DNA from: Macrostomum hystrix
Lineage: Eukaryota; Platyhelminthes; Macrostomidae
DNA length: 64,000 nucleotides
Assembly: GCA_950097015.1 (NCBI GenBank)
Contig: CATNEN010000024.1
Span: forward strand, 3,415,501-3,479,500
Reading direction: 5' to 3'
How positions within the stretch are numbered: position 1 is the first letter of the stretch; every line of letters starts with the position of its first letter. Below the pieces are notes generated by a model. It was given only the letters and a program-made list of their open reading frames with translations, searched no databases and was not told where the DNA came from. This document shows, piece by piece, positions 10,726-22,691 of this stretch. Made by a program: the position numbers and the translations under genes.

Positions 10726-11261
10726 TTAGTATGGAGTGTTGGGGAATTGCCTTGCCTTAATGGGACGTCTAGTTTGATAATTAATCAGTGAACTCTACTC
10801 AGATTGGATTTAGATTATTACTTTACTAGTATTACTCGGAGATCAAAACTGGAAGATAGTATACTGCAGGAACTCAACGCCCATAATACGCTCGTATCTC
10901 GCTGCAAGTTCATCCATTACATTCTGTCTCCATCACTTAACTATAGCTAGTAATATCAGCTAAATATAAGCTGTCAATTAGACATTTCTCAATTACGATC
11001 GCATCTGAACTGATGCGTGCGTGTGAGTCTTCTGTAAATGATTGAGTGAGCATCAGAATGCAAATATGCAAATAATTGACCCGAACACAAGTCCGGCATC
11101 TACTAGCAGCTGCTATAGCCCGAGCCTGATTTATATGGAGTACTTTTAAGGCAATCAGAGTTCCGATAAAATTTGCTTGGATAATGTAGGATTTACTTAG
11201 ACTGATATACGTGTGTTGGAATTGCCTCTTTAAGATTGCTGTTCTGATTACTTTTGGAGAC

Positions 11262-11565
11262 TGAGCGTCAGACTTATGACTTGAAGGTCGGGGGTTCGAT
11301 TCCCAAATCCACTGAACTGTTTGTGTCCTTTAGCAAGACACTTAACTCTGCATTGCTTCAGTTCACCCAGCTGTTAAATGGGTACCAGCATTAGCTGGGG
11401 CAATTGAGGGTGGTAGTGGCGTCCCCCCAGTCCATGGACTGAACAGCCGTACGCAGTCTTCAGATGCGCCTCGCAATAGCTGCGGCTGTGCTGTCAGCTG
11501 CACATCTAACCCAATCGAGTCAGGTGTAATCAATTATTATTCATATTATTATTAAATAAAGATTG
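11262..11565 (+). mobile_element. SINE family B, tRNA-derived, near full length
   Basis: It has a box-B-like GGTCGGGGGTTCGATTCCC and a body with GTTAAATGGGTACCAGCATT and CCCAGTCCATGGACTGAACA, and ends in an (ATT)n tail. It is shared with 18066-18350 (reverse), 58085-58282 (5'-truncated) and the head-only copy near 54752. Confidence 0.85.
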
Positions 11566-11579
11566 GTGAGCTGGTCACT

Positions 11580-12000
11580 TCTAAAGATTAGTGACCCCTA
11601 GATTAATGTGTTAGTGACCCCTAGATTAATGTGTTAGTGACCCCTAGATTGATGTGTTAGTGACCCCTAGATTGATGTGTTAGTGACCCCTAGATTAATG
11701 TGTTAGTGACCCCTAGATTGATGTGTTAGTGACCCCTAGATTGATGTGTTAGTGACCCCTAGATGTGTTAGTGACCCCAAGATTAATGTGTTAGTGACCC
11801 CTAGATTGATGTGTTAGTGACCCCTAGATTGATGTGTTAGTGACCCCTAGATTGATGTGTTAGTGACCCCTAGATTGATGTGTTAGTGACCCCAAGATTA
11901 ATGTGTTAGTGACCCCTAGATTAATCTGTTAGTGACCCCTAGATTAATCTGTTAGTGACCCCTAGATAAATGTGTTAGTGACCCCTAGATTAATGTGTTC
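11580..12000. repeat. Minisatellite, 23-bp unit
   Basis: About 18 copies of TTAGTGACCCCTAGATTGAT plus GTG, with A/G and short-unit variants. It lies inside the calmodulin-like intron directly before a SINE A copy. Confidence 0.96.
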
Positions 12001-12048
12001 TAATACTTGTTTTAGAAATTGGTGGCTCCAAAACTTAAGTGATCTTGT

Positions 12049-12365
12049 GTGGATCGGTGGCAGAGCGATTAAAATGTCTGCCTCTCGCACCAAGGTCCCT
12101 GAGCTCGATTCCGCGGCAAGGCTACATTCATTTGGGGCGCAGCCGCAGAGAGAAGGTGTGGAAGCTTGTCGAGCAATTTGCGCCCTTTAGGGCCAGCCTC
12201 CAAGGCACAGTGAAGTGTACACTGCCTGACGATGAGAAAGTCAGGACAGATGTACACACCTGTGTGAGCGTATGCCTGCGTACGGTATCTGTGTGCCTAT
12301 GTGCTCAGGAGTCAGCGAAATGAGCAGAACTATCACGAAATGATGTACGATTGCCCGCAGCCCTC
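12049..12365 (+). mobile_element. SINE family A copy
   Basis: tRNA-like head GGTGGCAGAGCGATTAAAAT with box B GAGCTCGATTCC, then the family A body (GGGGCGCAGCCGCAGAGAGA, GTACACTGCCTGACGATGAG). The 3' tail is degraded to an A-rich end. Confidence 0.88.
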
Positions 12366-12923
12366 ATGCAAAAAAATATATAAGTGGGTCATATGTGTTT
12401 GTGGCTCATAATATTTATAAATAGTTTCGGATTTGTCTGAGCTCCCAAAAGCTAAAACTACACTCACAACTTGAACTTCGATTAATAAAATAAGCAAAAA
12501 ATAAAAAAGCAATAATTGTATGAACAAACAACCTTATTGCAACTAAGACATAGGTTTCGGCATCCAACGGTCTTGGTTTATATTTAGCCTTTGAAAAAAA
12601 TAGTCAAAAGAAGCACAGTGACTCAGGATGGAGTTTAAAAACGGTTAACAATTAGCTATGACTTGCAACCGAGCACTTAAAAACTGAATGTAATGATGAC
12701 AATCATTCTGAATAGTAAAGTAGAATATGCGTAATGCCCGTTAAAGTTTGGTTAAATCTTCCATCTCTTATATAATTGGGTAACTTGGGAATTGGGATGC
12801 TCGCAATATGCGCTTAATAGTAGTAAGAACCTGATTGATAACCGGTTTGCTTTCTAAGGAAATATTTCCGATCAATCATTGTTAAGTTGAAATCCGAATC
12901 GTTAAGCTTGTCGGGCCGGCACA

Positions 12924-13881
12924 TCAATTGGCAGCTCCGGCAGGCTTGGCCGGCGGCACAATGATGGTTGGCCGGTGGGCGTGGTGCAGAACGTAGTCGG
13001 AGACGCTACCCAGAAAAGTGCGTCGCAGGGTGCCCATGCCGCGGTTGCCCATCACAATGAGCGACACGTCCTCCTCGTTGGCGATCTCAACTAGGGCCGG
13101 CCCGGCACCGCTGGTCATGCGCTCCAGGAACCTGCAATTGGAGAGGCCGGATTGGTTGGTGAAATCTCCCATTGGGATCGAATAGGATTTAGGCAGTATT
13201 TCTGGCATTTGGATGCTGTCACGCAGTTCGGGATTTGTGGGATAAATTAAATTGAAGCATCCGGTTTTACAAAATTCAGACACAATACTGAGGGATCTGA
13301 ATTTCAGAAATTAAGATTCAGGCTACTTTGGGATTCAGGCACTATGCTTTGGGATTCAGGCACTATGCCTTGGGATTCAGGCACTATGCCTTGGGATTCA
13401 GGCACTATGCCTTGGGATTCAGGCACTATGCCTTGGGATTCAGGCACTATGCCTTGGGATTCAGGCACTATGCCTTGGGATTCAGGTGCATTTGTTTGGG
13501 ATTCATGTGCATTAGTTTGGGATTCAGGTGCATTATTTTGGGATTCAGGTGGGATTCAGATGTCAGGATCTAGTCAAAAGTTAATTTAAGACAAGCAAGA
13601 TCAACCAACCTGGTGTGGTTCTGCAGTCCCAGGGACTCGCACTTCTCCTTGGTCTGTGCGGCCAACCTCTTGCCGGCCTGAATGGCCTCGTTGACGCTGT
13701 TGGCATAGAGGTCGGCGGACACTGCGCTGGCAAAGCCGGCGCCCATGGTGACTGGCGGCGGCTCAACAACGTAGGCAAAGATTAGCTGATCCTCCGAGTT
13801 GCGCATGTTGCTGGCGTACCACTCCAGGGCGCGCTCGCAGTGCTTGCTGCCATCCACAGCCAGTAGGATCTTGCGCGTCAT
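12924..13881 (-). CDS. Universal stress protein (UspA family)
   Basis: Two reverse exons, 13610-13881 and 12924-13131, join in phase 2 (ACCAG/GTTGGT donor, CAATTGCAG acceptor) to give 159 residues. The start MTRKILLAVDGSKHCERALE is the Usp beta-1 strand and nucleotide-binding Asp. The C-terminal GNRGMGTLRRTFLGSVSDYV and TIIVPP match the ATP-binding signature G-x2-G-x9-G-S. Usp proteins are small alpha/beta cytosolic stress proteins that bind ATP. Length and both motifs are normal, so the gene should be functional. It lies wholly inside the intron of the calmodulin-like gene, antisense to it. Its own 478-bp intron is half filled by a 21-bp minisatellite. Confidence 0.93.
13328..13560. repeat. 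Minisatellite, 21-bp unit, in Usp intron
   Basis: Seven clean copies of GCCTTGGGATTCAGGCACTA plus T, then degenerate units with GTGCATT. The unit is divisible by three, so two frames stay open; these are not genes. Confidence 0.95.
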
Positions 13882-16125
13882 TGCTGATTCTTAGCTAGCA
13901 AATATCAAATTAAAATTATTAAGTAGCTGCTTGAGAATTGGAGGAAAGAATGGAATGGAGTGCTAGTGCTATTCTGAGCCACCTATTTTTGTTAAGCCCA
14001 ATTTTCACTTTTAGCATCCTTGTCCCCTTTTGTTCCTTCCTATTGGCTCGTGAATGCCATAGACGAACGCGTTTTTTATTTTCTATTCTATTAAAAATTA
14101 TAACTGAAATTAAATGCCTGCGGCAGCGAAGGGTATGTCAGCTTAGTTGAGCTAGTTGCTCGAAAATGCGTTCGTCTATGGCATTCACGAGCCAATAGGA
14201 AGGAACGGGATAAAAATATTAGCTATGTGAAATATCTATGTGAAAACACTACTACCACTCATATAATTTGATACATGATGCAGGACAGAGAACGCCTAGC
14301 CTACTGCTGTTAACTGATTAGTAGTATGTATAGTTTTGAAGAATCATAAATAAATACAAAAAATATTTACAAATTTTAATACATGCTCGACAAAAAACTG
14401 TTTTTGTCACGTAAACGTAGCCTAAATTTTAAATTGTTAACGAAAGAAAACAAGCCAGATGAATGCCATATGAATGCGATACATTGATTATACAGTAAGG
14501 AGGAAGCAGCTTCAGCCGCTGCAAGCCATTAATTAGAGCAGTTAGAGTTATTGTTAAGCTACATAAATAGCTTACATAGATCACTGCTAGGCCTATATAA
14601 TTTGTTTCACTTAAGACTCAATATAAAAAATGTAAAGCCTTAAATCTCTGCTCAGCAAAGTCAGCAAAAACTTCACATTTAAGAGTGACCTTCGTTTGAA
14701 CTCTTGTTTCTGCAAGAAGACAGCTTATTATTATTAAGAATTCTGCACTTTTATCGCCTCCGGACAACTATAGCCTTATAGGCCTATCTTTCATAGAAAG
14801 AAATAAGTACAAGTTTAAAATTGAAAGAACAATATTTAAAGCCTGGGAGGTTGTATTTTCGAGCCAGTTTAATGAGACTAGCCACCCATTTTTTAGGAAA
14901 TGTTTTTGTGTGCAGCTTACTAGAGCGTGGCCCAGTGTCTAGTAGTCTACACCAGGCAATATGCTAATCTAGCGTACTAATCTAGCCCACTAGGCCAAAC
15001 TGTTTGAATCGCATGACTGGGCAGCTTTCAATAATATATGAATGGAATGAATTCATTGAGAAAGCAACTTACCCTTGGGTGGTTTGCGAAGGAATAAATT
15101 AGACACCGGTCTGTTTCAATAGAGATATCGCGAATTCGTTTGCCTTATAAAAGCGGCCTGTAGTGTGGACAAAATCTAACCCACTGGAGGGCAAAGGCTT
15201 GTTTTCCTCTGGCAGTTTTTAATGCGACACTCAATTCACTTGAGCGTGCGTGTACGCTGGCCAAACCCCCCCTGACAAACCCCCCTCCACAAACTTTGTA
15301 CATTCACTTGTGTTCTCTCAACCACCCCCCCCCCAAATTCCTGCAGAGCCAATCCGACGCCACGGCCGAGATAAAATGCGACGTGCCCCGCGGCGGTTGG
15401 GGGTGAGAAAGGACAAACCCGAGATAGGAAAAAGGCAAACAGAAAAATCTGTCCCTAGGCCCCTACCTTTGAACCAAAAGCAATTTGAATTGAAGGACTT
15501 GGGTTACAGATAATACTATCTACAACTTAACTCCTTGCACACCTGCTAAGATAACTGCAATCTTTAACGTGGCGAACGCTAACGCCCAATACCTTTCACT
15601 AACTAATATTAGGAAGCTTAACAATGACCAAGCTCTCACGTTGAGTCTAGTGACACGGTACACGTGTTTTAATTATTATAGCATGTTCTAAATGCGAGCA
15701 ATGTGCCTAGCATTCTCATCACCAAATGTTTTTGCTAGCGTATCATCTGCTGTTAATGATGGCTCATTGTCATTAGGTAACTCGCTAATGATTAACGAAG
15801 GAGAATGATGACGATGTAGAACATGCTATCCGACCATGCAGCGACACCACATACAATGTCAATATATCAATTCAAGTTCAGCACGAACACTCGCTTTCCT
15901 GCCCCCTAAAATCCGCCTGTCCTCTCCCATATTTGCCTACAGGGAGAAGAGAGAGGGCAATCCGTTTAGCTTCAGCGTGGGAAAATAAGCTTTTTGGTTC
16001 GGCTAGTGGCACGAATATGAGACATCCATCACAGCACTGCCTACGGAACAGTTTTGTTACACGATCCGGCTTCGGAGAGGGTGTACAATTCGCGGGCTGC
16101 CCATGTGCTTGTGTGTGTTTTTCTT
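13882..16125. other. Gene-free part of calmodulin-like intron
   Basis: AT-rich, with no gene recognised. It contains an inverted repeat: about 14028-14078 (CCTTCCTATTGGCTCGTGAA, then TGCCATAGACGAACGC) recurs reverse-complemented at about 14166-14208 with a loop near 85 bp, MITE-like. G/C-homopolymer-rich text occurs near 15264-15340. Confidence 0.5.
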
Positions 16126-16127
16126 GA

Positions 16128-17105
16128 CTACTGGCTGACACACACTAAAGCATCATGGGACTAATGGCTGACACACACTGAAGCATCATGGGACTAATGG
16201 CTGACACACACACTGAAGCATCATGGGACTAATGGCTGACACACACACTGAAGCATAATGGGACTAATGGCTGACACACACTGAAGCATCATGGGACTAA
16301 TGGCTGACACACACTGAAGCATCATGGGACTAATGGCTGACACACACACTGAAGCATCATGGGACTAATGGCTGACACACACTGAAGCATCATGGGACTA
16401 ATGGCTGACACACACACTGAAGCATCATGGGACTAATGGCTGACACACACACTGAAGCATAATGGGACTAATGGCTGACACACACTGAAGCATCATGGGA
16501 CTAATGGCTGACACACACTGAAGCATCATGGGACTAATGGCTGACACACACACTGAAGCATCATGGGACTAATGGCTGACACACACACTGAAGCATCATG
16601 GGACTAATGGCTGACACACACACTGAAGCATCATGGGACTAATGGCTGACACACACACTGAAGCATCATGGGACTAATGGCTGACACACACACTGAAGCA
16701 TAATGGGACTAATGGCTGACACACACTGAAGCATCATGGGACTAATGGCTGACACACACTGAAGCATCATGGGACTAATGGCTGACACACACACTGAAGC
16801 ATCATGGGACTAATGGCTGACACACACTGAAGCATAATGGGACTAATGGCTGACACACACTGAAGCATAATGGGACTAGTGGCTGACACACACACTGAAG
16901 CATCATGGGACTAATGGCTGACACACACTGAAGCATAATGGGACTAATGGCTGACACACACTGAAGCATAATGGGACTAATGGCTGACACACACTGAAGC
17001 ATCATGGGACTAATGGCTGACACACACACTGAAGCATCATGGGACTAATGGCTGACACACACTGAAGCATCATGGGACTAATGGCTGACACACACTGAAG
17101 TATTG
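16128..17105. repeat. Minisatellite, 33/35-bp unit
   Basis: About 28 copies of ACTAATGGCTGACACACACT plus GAAGCATCATGGG. Units vary by one CA (33 versus 35 bp) and by CATCATG versus CATAATG. The variants recur in the same order, suggesting multi-unit duplication. It abuts the 3' end of the exchanger gene. Confidence 0.96.
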
Positions 17106-17302
17106 TGACCAATGAAATGTTTTATTAACAGAAAATATTAGAATATATTTAAAAAGTTTTTTTATAATAATTATATTTAATATATTTATAAATATATTTA
17201 TTGAATTATTGTTTTACTCAAATATATTTTTAGTAGATAGCTAAAGCTTAGAATCGCGCAGAGAGTTATTTGATTGAAATCAAGTTTGCAGTAGGAGCAG
17301 AT

Positions 17303-20300
17303 TCAGTGCGTGCTCTCTAAAAAGTCGGGATTCACAATACATTCCTTAGGCGGCGCCTTATTCGCGCGAAGTGCATCGTGGGAATGCTTATTGAAGACAA
17401 CTCCGGCACGCTGGTGCTGCCGATCTATGCGCCGATGCTTGCTTTGAGTCTCCAGGTGTTTGACAGTAAAGATGTGCTGGCTATCGAGCTCCAGGGCCTT
17501 GGTGAATGACACTCGCAGGTAGGCGTTGATAACCTCATTGCGCAACTGCGGATAAGATAGCAGCGTTGGCGATAAGATTTGTCGTTCGAACTCTAGCCAC
17601 AGTAGGCGGAGTCTGTTGATGCCGGCGACAAACTTCAACGATCCCATCATCTGGCCAGCGACTTCGTCGGTTAGCGCCGTCAGCATTGGCTGCTCGCTGT
17701 AGCGAGATCTCTCCAGCATGATGTCGCACTTGGTCACCACGAACTTAGTCAACGGACCCATGATGACGTTCATAATCATCACGAGAATCAGCGTAGTCAC
17801 CTTCAGATTATAAACCATTTCTGGCTCGGCATCTTTTGGGAAGCTCGTCATTGTTAGGGACAGGGCCACAGCACCCCGAAGACCGGCGTGGATAGCAATG
17901 ATCTGCTCCTTGCCTGCGGCGAATACGTAGAATATGATAGAGCCTTCAAAATTTTGACTAGCTGCCAAGGGTAACCCTCAACAATGGTAGCGGGTGAGTG
18001 AGCCAGGTCAATAAAATGTCAAGGTTATTGTGCCAATCCTTCAGTTAAAGTTCAGTCATTGTAATGATAAATAATAATAATAATAATAGATTACAGCAGC
18101 AGCTATTGCGCGGCGCATCTGAAGGCTGCGTATGACTGGCTGTTCAGTCCATGGACTGGGGGGGACGCAACACCCACCCTCAATTGCCCGAACTGATGCT
18201 GGTACCCATTTAACAACTGGGTGAAATGAAGCAATGCTCAGTTAAAGTGTTTTGTAAAAGAACACCGATCTTCTCAGTGGAGTCGGGAATCAAACCCACG
18301 ACCCCCAAGTCGTGAGTCTGACGCTGTAACCACTAGGCTAAAACAGTTCACTGTTAGTCTTTGTACTGAACCCAATGTGTTCTACTAAAGGCTCGTTTCC
18401 ACTGTCATCAAATGATTCGTTCTCTGGCGTATAAAATGACGAGTGGATATTAATAGCGGATTCGCATGCTGTGGCATAGGTTTGATGGCACTGTGAACTG
18501 CCTTCACATATACCCCACTGCTTGAAGCCACTGAATTCAAGAAGAAGTACTGATAGAACCAACATTGACAAGCTGTCCTCACCCTGCAACTTCTTGGTTC
18601 GGAAAAAGTTTAACATGTAGCTCAGCGTCATAGTTGAGAAGGCCCGTCCTATTAGGCATAAGAAGAGCGTGTACACCATGAGCGAGATGTTGAGCTGGTG
18701 GTCATCGGTCCACTTATGTCCATCGGTTAGCATTACAAGTTCCACACCAATGGACAGGAAGATGAGCGTGTCGCTTAGCGAAGCGGTCATGTGTAGCAGC
18801 AGACTGAAGATGCGCTTCGAGCTGTCCGATATGTTGCCTGATTTGTGCGAGGAAATGAAAGCACTCAAACTCAAACGGACTCAAAATGACTCGAAAATAA
18901 ATCCATAATCCCTCCTGCTTCGGACTTAGAAGATCAAGTGGATAAGCCAGGATTTCTAAAACTGTCAATCAGAGTAAGGCGAAAGGGAGGGCCGCAGAAT
19001 TTAGGATGAGGAAAGGAAGTTGAACCTACTGAAAGTTTCTACTCGTAGCTAAGATAAAACAATAAAATATTGAAAAATCAGGTTTATAAAAAGCATAGCT
19101 ATAATATTACAGTCATCTGTTTCTGTGGACACTACAGATATAAAAGGTGCGAGTCTCAATTACTCGAGATCAGGGAGAGGTGAGTCTCAATGACTCGAGA
19201 ACTGGGAGAAGTGAGTCACGATGACTCGAGATCTGGGAGAAGTGGGTCACGATGACTCGGGAACTGGGAGAAGTGAGTCGCGATGAGTCAATATCTACGA
19301 GATGTGTGACGATGACTCGAGATCTGGGAGAAGTGAGTCTCAATGACTCGATAACTGGGAGAAGTGAGTCACGATGACTCGAGATCTGGGAGAAGTGGGT
19401 CACGATGACTTGGGAACTGGGAGAAGTGAGTCGCGATGAGTCAATATCTAGGAGATGTGTGACGATGACTCGAGATCTGGGAGAAGTGAGTCTCAATGAC
19501 TCGAGAACTGGGAGAAGTGAGTCACGATGACTCGAGATCTGGGAGAAGTGGGTCACGATGACTCGGGAACTGGGAGAAGTGAGTCGCGATGAGTCAATAT
19601 CTACGAGATGTGTGACGATGACTCGAGATCTGGGAGAAGTGAGTCTCAATGACTCGAGAACTGGGAGAAGTGAGTCACGATGACTCGAGATCTGGGAGAA
19701 GTGAGTCTCAATGACTCGGGAACTGGGAGAAGTGAGTCTCAATGACTCGAGATCTGGGAGAAGTGAGTCACGATGACTCGCGATCTGGGAGAAGTGAGTC
19801 TCAATGACTCGAGAACTGGGAGAAGTGAGTCACGATGACTCGAGATCTGGGAGAAGTGGGTCACGATGACTCGGGAACTGGGAGAAGTGAGTCGCGATGA
19901 GTCAATATCTAGGGGATGTGTGACGATGACTCGAGATCTGGGAGAAGTGAGTCTCAATGACTCGAGAACTGGGAGAAGTGAGTCACGATGACTCGAGATC
20001 TGGGAGAAGTGAGTCTCGGGAACTGGGAGAAGTGAGTCTCAATGACTCGGGAACTGGGAGAAGTGAGTCACGATGACTCGCGATCTGGGAGAAGTGAGTC
20101 TCAATGACTCGAGATCTGGGAGAGGTGAGTCACAATGACTCGAGATCTGGGAGAGGTGAGTCACAATGACTCGAGATCTGGGAGAGGTTAGTCACAATGA
20201 CTCGAGATCTGGGAGAGGTTAGTCACAATGACTCGAGATCTGGGAGAGGTGAGTCACGATGACTCGGGCACTGGGAGCTGTAACTTCAGAATGTTGTCAC

Positions 20301-21299
20301 TGACGCATTCTTACACTTGGCGTAAGCGGCCATAAGCACGCCGCACACAATAAGGCTAAGTATGCCGGACAGGTTAATAGCTTCGGCCAGCAGATAGCTG
20401 AGCATGCCGCAGCTGAGCATGATGGCCGGCTCGCAAATGACGGTCATGTGAGTCCGCTTGGTGATGATGGCGCAGAAGAGAGCTGAAGCAGTGCCAAGAA
20501 TGCAGGATCCCAAAGTGGATACGAAAGTATTCCCTACGGCCTCCATAATTTCACCGATGATGTTCATACTGGCCTCTTTCACACCCTGTACGTTGGTCAT
20601 GGCCTTGAATAGAGAAATAGTCATGGCGTCGTTGAGCATAGCCTCGCCGCTGACCAGAAAATGCAGGTGATAATCGGCTTGAAGCTCTTCGAATGCTTGG
20701 ATAACCGCCACGGGGTCAACGGCAACGATTATTGAACTGTTCAAAGACGAATATGTGAAGGTGAAGCTTTAGCATATATTTAGTTACGTCACTACTAGCT
20801 ATGAGCATTGCATAACACCGCCACTAGCTCACCTGTAGAAGAAGCTTTCTACGGGCCCGAAACCCTTCATGTAGGGAATGAAGCCGGCATCGTGCAGCAG
20901 CGACAGCATTGACCCGATAAACAGGAAGTTGAATAGAGTGCCCAAGATGGCGAAAATCAGGATCGATGGCACATTGTTGAGGAATACCGGGTGAAACAGG
21001 TTATAGGCCGCGTCCAGAATTATGGGCGGCAACAGAATCGTGAAGAATAAGTAGTGGGTTAGCTTCAGACCAGATACTAGGGTCATGTACTCGTTGCCAA
21101 AGCTGCGCATTACCCACGATACCAGGACGCCTAGGGCGATGTATGCCGCCGACTCCGGAAAGATTCGATGCAGGCCGTAGAACGCGTAGATCACTCGAAA
21201 GGCGAACATAATCAAGATAATCATCATAATGAATAGGTAGTTATTCACAAAGAATAAATTCTCGGTATTTTGCTTCAATGAACTGCTGTTCGCCTCCAT
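17303..21299 (-). CDS. Na+/H+ exchanger, SLC9 (NHE) family
   Basis: Four reverse exons, 20833-21299, 20315-20736, 18583-18837 and 17303-17913, join in frame (phases 2, 1, 1) to give 584 residues. Landmarks in order: TILLPPIILDAAYNL (TM region of the LLPPI motif), SSIIVAVDPVAVI, SGEAMLNDAM (the Asn-Asp transport motif of electroneutral exchangers), SDTLIFLSIGVEL and GLRGAVALSL. These are diagnostic for SLC9. About ten to twelve hydrophobic segments are present. The cytosolic tail after about residue 440 is short, so long regulatory C-terminal domains of vertebrate plasma-membrane forms are missing. Start ATG 21299 precedes the first membrane segment after a short polar stretch. Introns: 96, 1477 (31-bp satellite) and 669 bp (SINE B). 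The whole gene is nested antisense in the calmodulin-like intron. The subfamily is not resolved. Confidence 0.93.
18066..18350 (-). mobile_element. SINE family B copy, reverse, in NHE intron
   Basis: On the reverse strand it reads TTTAGCCTAGTGGTTACAGC, then box B GGTTTGATTCCC, the family body and an (ATT)n tail (seen forward as AATAATAATAATAATA). It is transcriptionally in sense with the exchanger. Confidence 0.88.
19150..20280. repeat. Satellite, 31-bp unit, in NHE intron 2
   Basis: About 36 units of GTGAGTCACGATGACTCGAG plus ATCTGGGAGAA, with GAACT/GATCT and CACGA/CTCAA alternation and a recurring irregular unit GCGATGAGTCAATATCTA. The irregular unit appears at 19281, 19432, 19587 and 19898, roughly every 150-310 bp, indicating higher-order structure. 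Each unit carries an inverted TGAGTC/GACTC(G)A pair. Confidence 0.95.
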
Positions 21300-21835
21300 T
21301 TTGTTGATATCGATTTCTTATTTTACGTGGATTAGACTTCTAGTATGCTGCTTACAGATGCTAAAGTACCTGAAATTATCTCCACTTTTATGTTGGACGA
21401 CATGTCTATGGTAGATCCCGCTAAGAAATGCATCAAAATTAAAAGAATTAAGAAGAAAATGAGTGGCGAAATGAGTATATTCTCAGGACTTCAGTGTTAA
21501 TCGTTTACTGTGCCCGTTTTAGCACAAGGGGGAAATTCAAGCCGAAATTATCTTTGCTGGGACTAAATGGAGCCACGCCAAGTCACCTCACCTTTTCAAA
21601 TATACATTTCAAGTGTACATGCCAGGTGTACTTTGCCTTGGCATGATGAGCTGGTGCTACCAGAAGCTCTGCCAATGTTTATACCATAAACCTATACCTC
21701 AGACTATGAAGGCTGAGATGATGCAGGCACATGTGTTCGACAAGCTGCTGAAATTTGAACGCCTTAAAAAGCTATAACGAGGTGAAGTGCTGATTGTCGT
21801 ACGTAGGGATGTTCTCACATCCACATAATACGAGT
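21300..21835. other. Upstream region of NHE gene
   Basis: No gene. This is presumably the promoter and 5' UTR of the reverse-strand exchanger. No convincing TATA box is visible. Confidence 0.35.
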
Positions 21836-22080
21836 AATAATAATTGCAGGAGGGCTGCGGGCTATCGCACATAATTTGGTGACACTTGACCCGCAGCCAG
21901 CGAGGAGGCAATTCTGCCCATTTCGCTGACTCATGAGCACAGACACACTAATAACGTACACAGGCACACGCTCACACAGGTGTGTACATCTACCTTGACT
22001 TTCTCTTGACTGACCTTGACTTTGGTGCAAGAGGCAGTGCCACCGCTCTGCCACTGACCACCCTTCAGACTTCATTAGTG
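21836..22080 (-). mobile_element. SINE family A copy, reverse, internally deleted
   Basis: It starts (forward view) with AATAATAATTGCAGGAGGGC, the reverse of the family tail, and continues through ACCCGCAGCCAGCGAGGAGG and GGTGTGTACATCTACCTTGA to a tRNA-like head. About 100 bp of the central body is missing. It lies 250 bp before exon 2 of the calmodulin-like gene. Confidence 0.85.
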
Positions 22081-22331
22081 CATGCAATCAGAATCGTTTT
22101 TAGATTTTCGTAGTCAATTTTTTCAGAATCGTAGGATATTTAGACGTTCAGGAGTGGGTTTGGACGTTCGTTCGGATGCACGTTTCTCCTATCAATGACG
22201 CCTCAACAGCATCTCTACCGCATGATCAGAGAACCCTTCTCGCGCAACTCCGCTCAGTTACCTGTCCTTAACTTTCGCCTGCGTTGCTCAGTTTAGGACA
22301 AAGCACCCCGCGAATGCGTATCCTCCCACAG

Positions 22332-22691
22332 CGCATCCTCGCCAGCGCCGATGTCGACTCAAGCGGCTACGTGGACCGCGGGGAGTTTGCCCGAATCGCT
22401 CTCACTGGCAAGCGCTGGCATCAAGGCCGGCAGCAGTCGTCGCAGAAGCAGCAGCCGCTGAGTTCTGAGAAGGATCTGTTCCGTGCATTCCGCGTTTTTG
22501 ACTCCGATCGTGACGGCTTCATTACGCCGGCGGAGCTCCGATCGGCATTGACGCGCCTCCTGCCGGCGGGCGAAGTCACCGACCAGCTAGTGGCCGACAT
22601 GATTAGCGGCGCGGATGTCGACGGCGACGGGCGGGTGTCGTTTGCTGAATTCGTCAGCATCGTCTGTGCAGACAGCTTCGTGCGCAAATAG
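22332..22691 (+). CDS. Calmodulin-like protein, exon 2 (EF-hands 2-4)
   Basis: It starts after the acceptor TCCTCCCACAG with RILASADVD. Loops: DVDSSGYVDRGE (hand 2), DSDRDGFITPAE (hand 3) and DVDGDGRVSFAE (hand 4), ending SIVCADSFVRK and a TAG stop. The central linker contains GRQQSSQKQQPLSSEK. The exon has no EF-hand 1 of its own; exon 1, 12.1 kb upstream on the same strand, supplies it in matching phase. I infer a single gene, which a transcript would confirm. An independent three-hand gene is the less likely alternative. Confidence 0.85.
   Translation, partial: RILASADVDSSGYVDRGEFARIALTGKRWHQGRQQSSQKQQPLSSEKDLFRAFRVFDSDRDGFITPAELRSALTRLLPAGEVTDQLVADMISGADVDGDGRVSFAEFVSIVCADSFVRK

Noticed and set aside
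13328-13589. Forward frames of 81 codons (GFRHYAL / MPWDSGT repeats)
   Set aside because: Minisatellite in the Usp intron, on the wrong strand and without flanking coding sequence.
19170-19957. Reverse frame RLTSPSSRVIETHFSQ repeats, 190 codons
   Set aside because: 31-bp satellite inside an NHE intron; the frame changes are masked by stop-free monomers.
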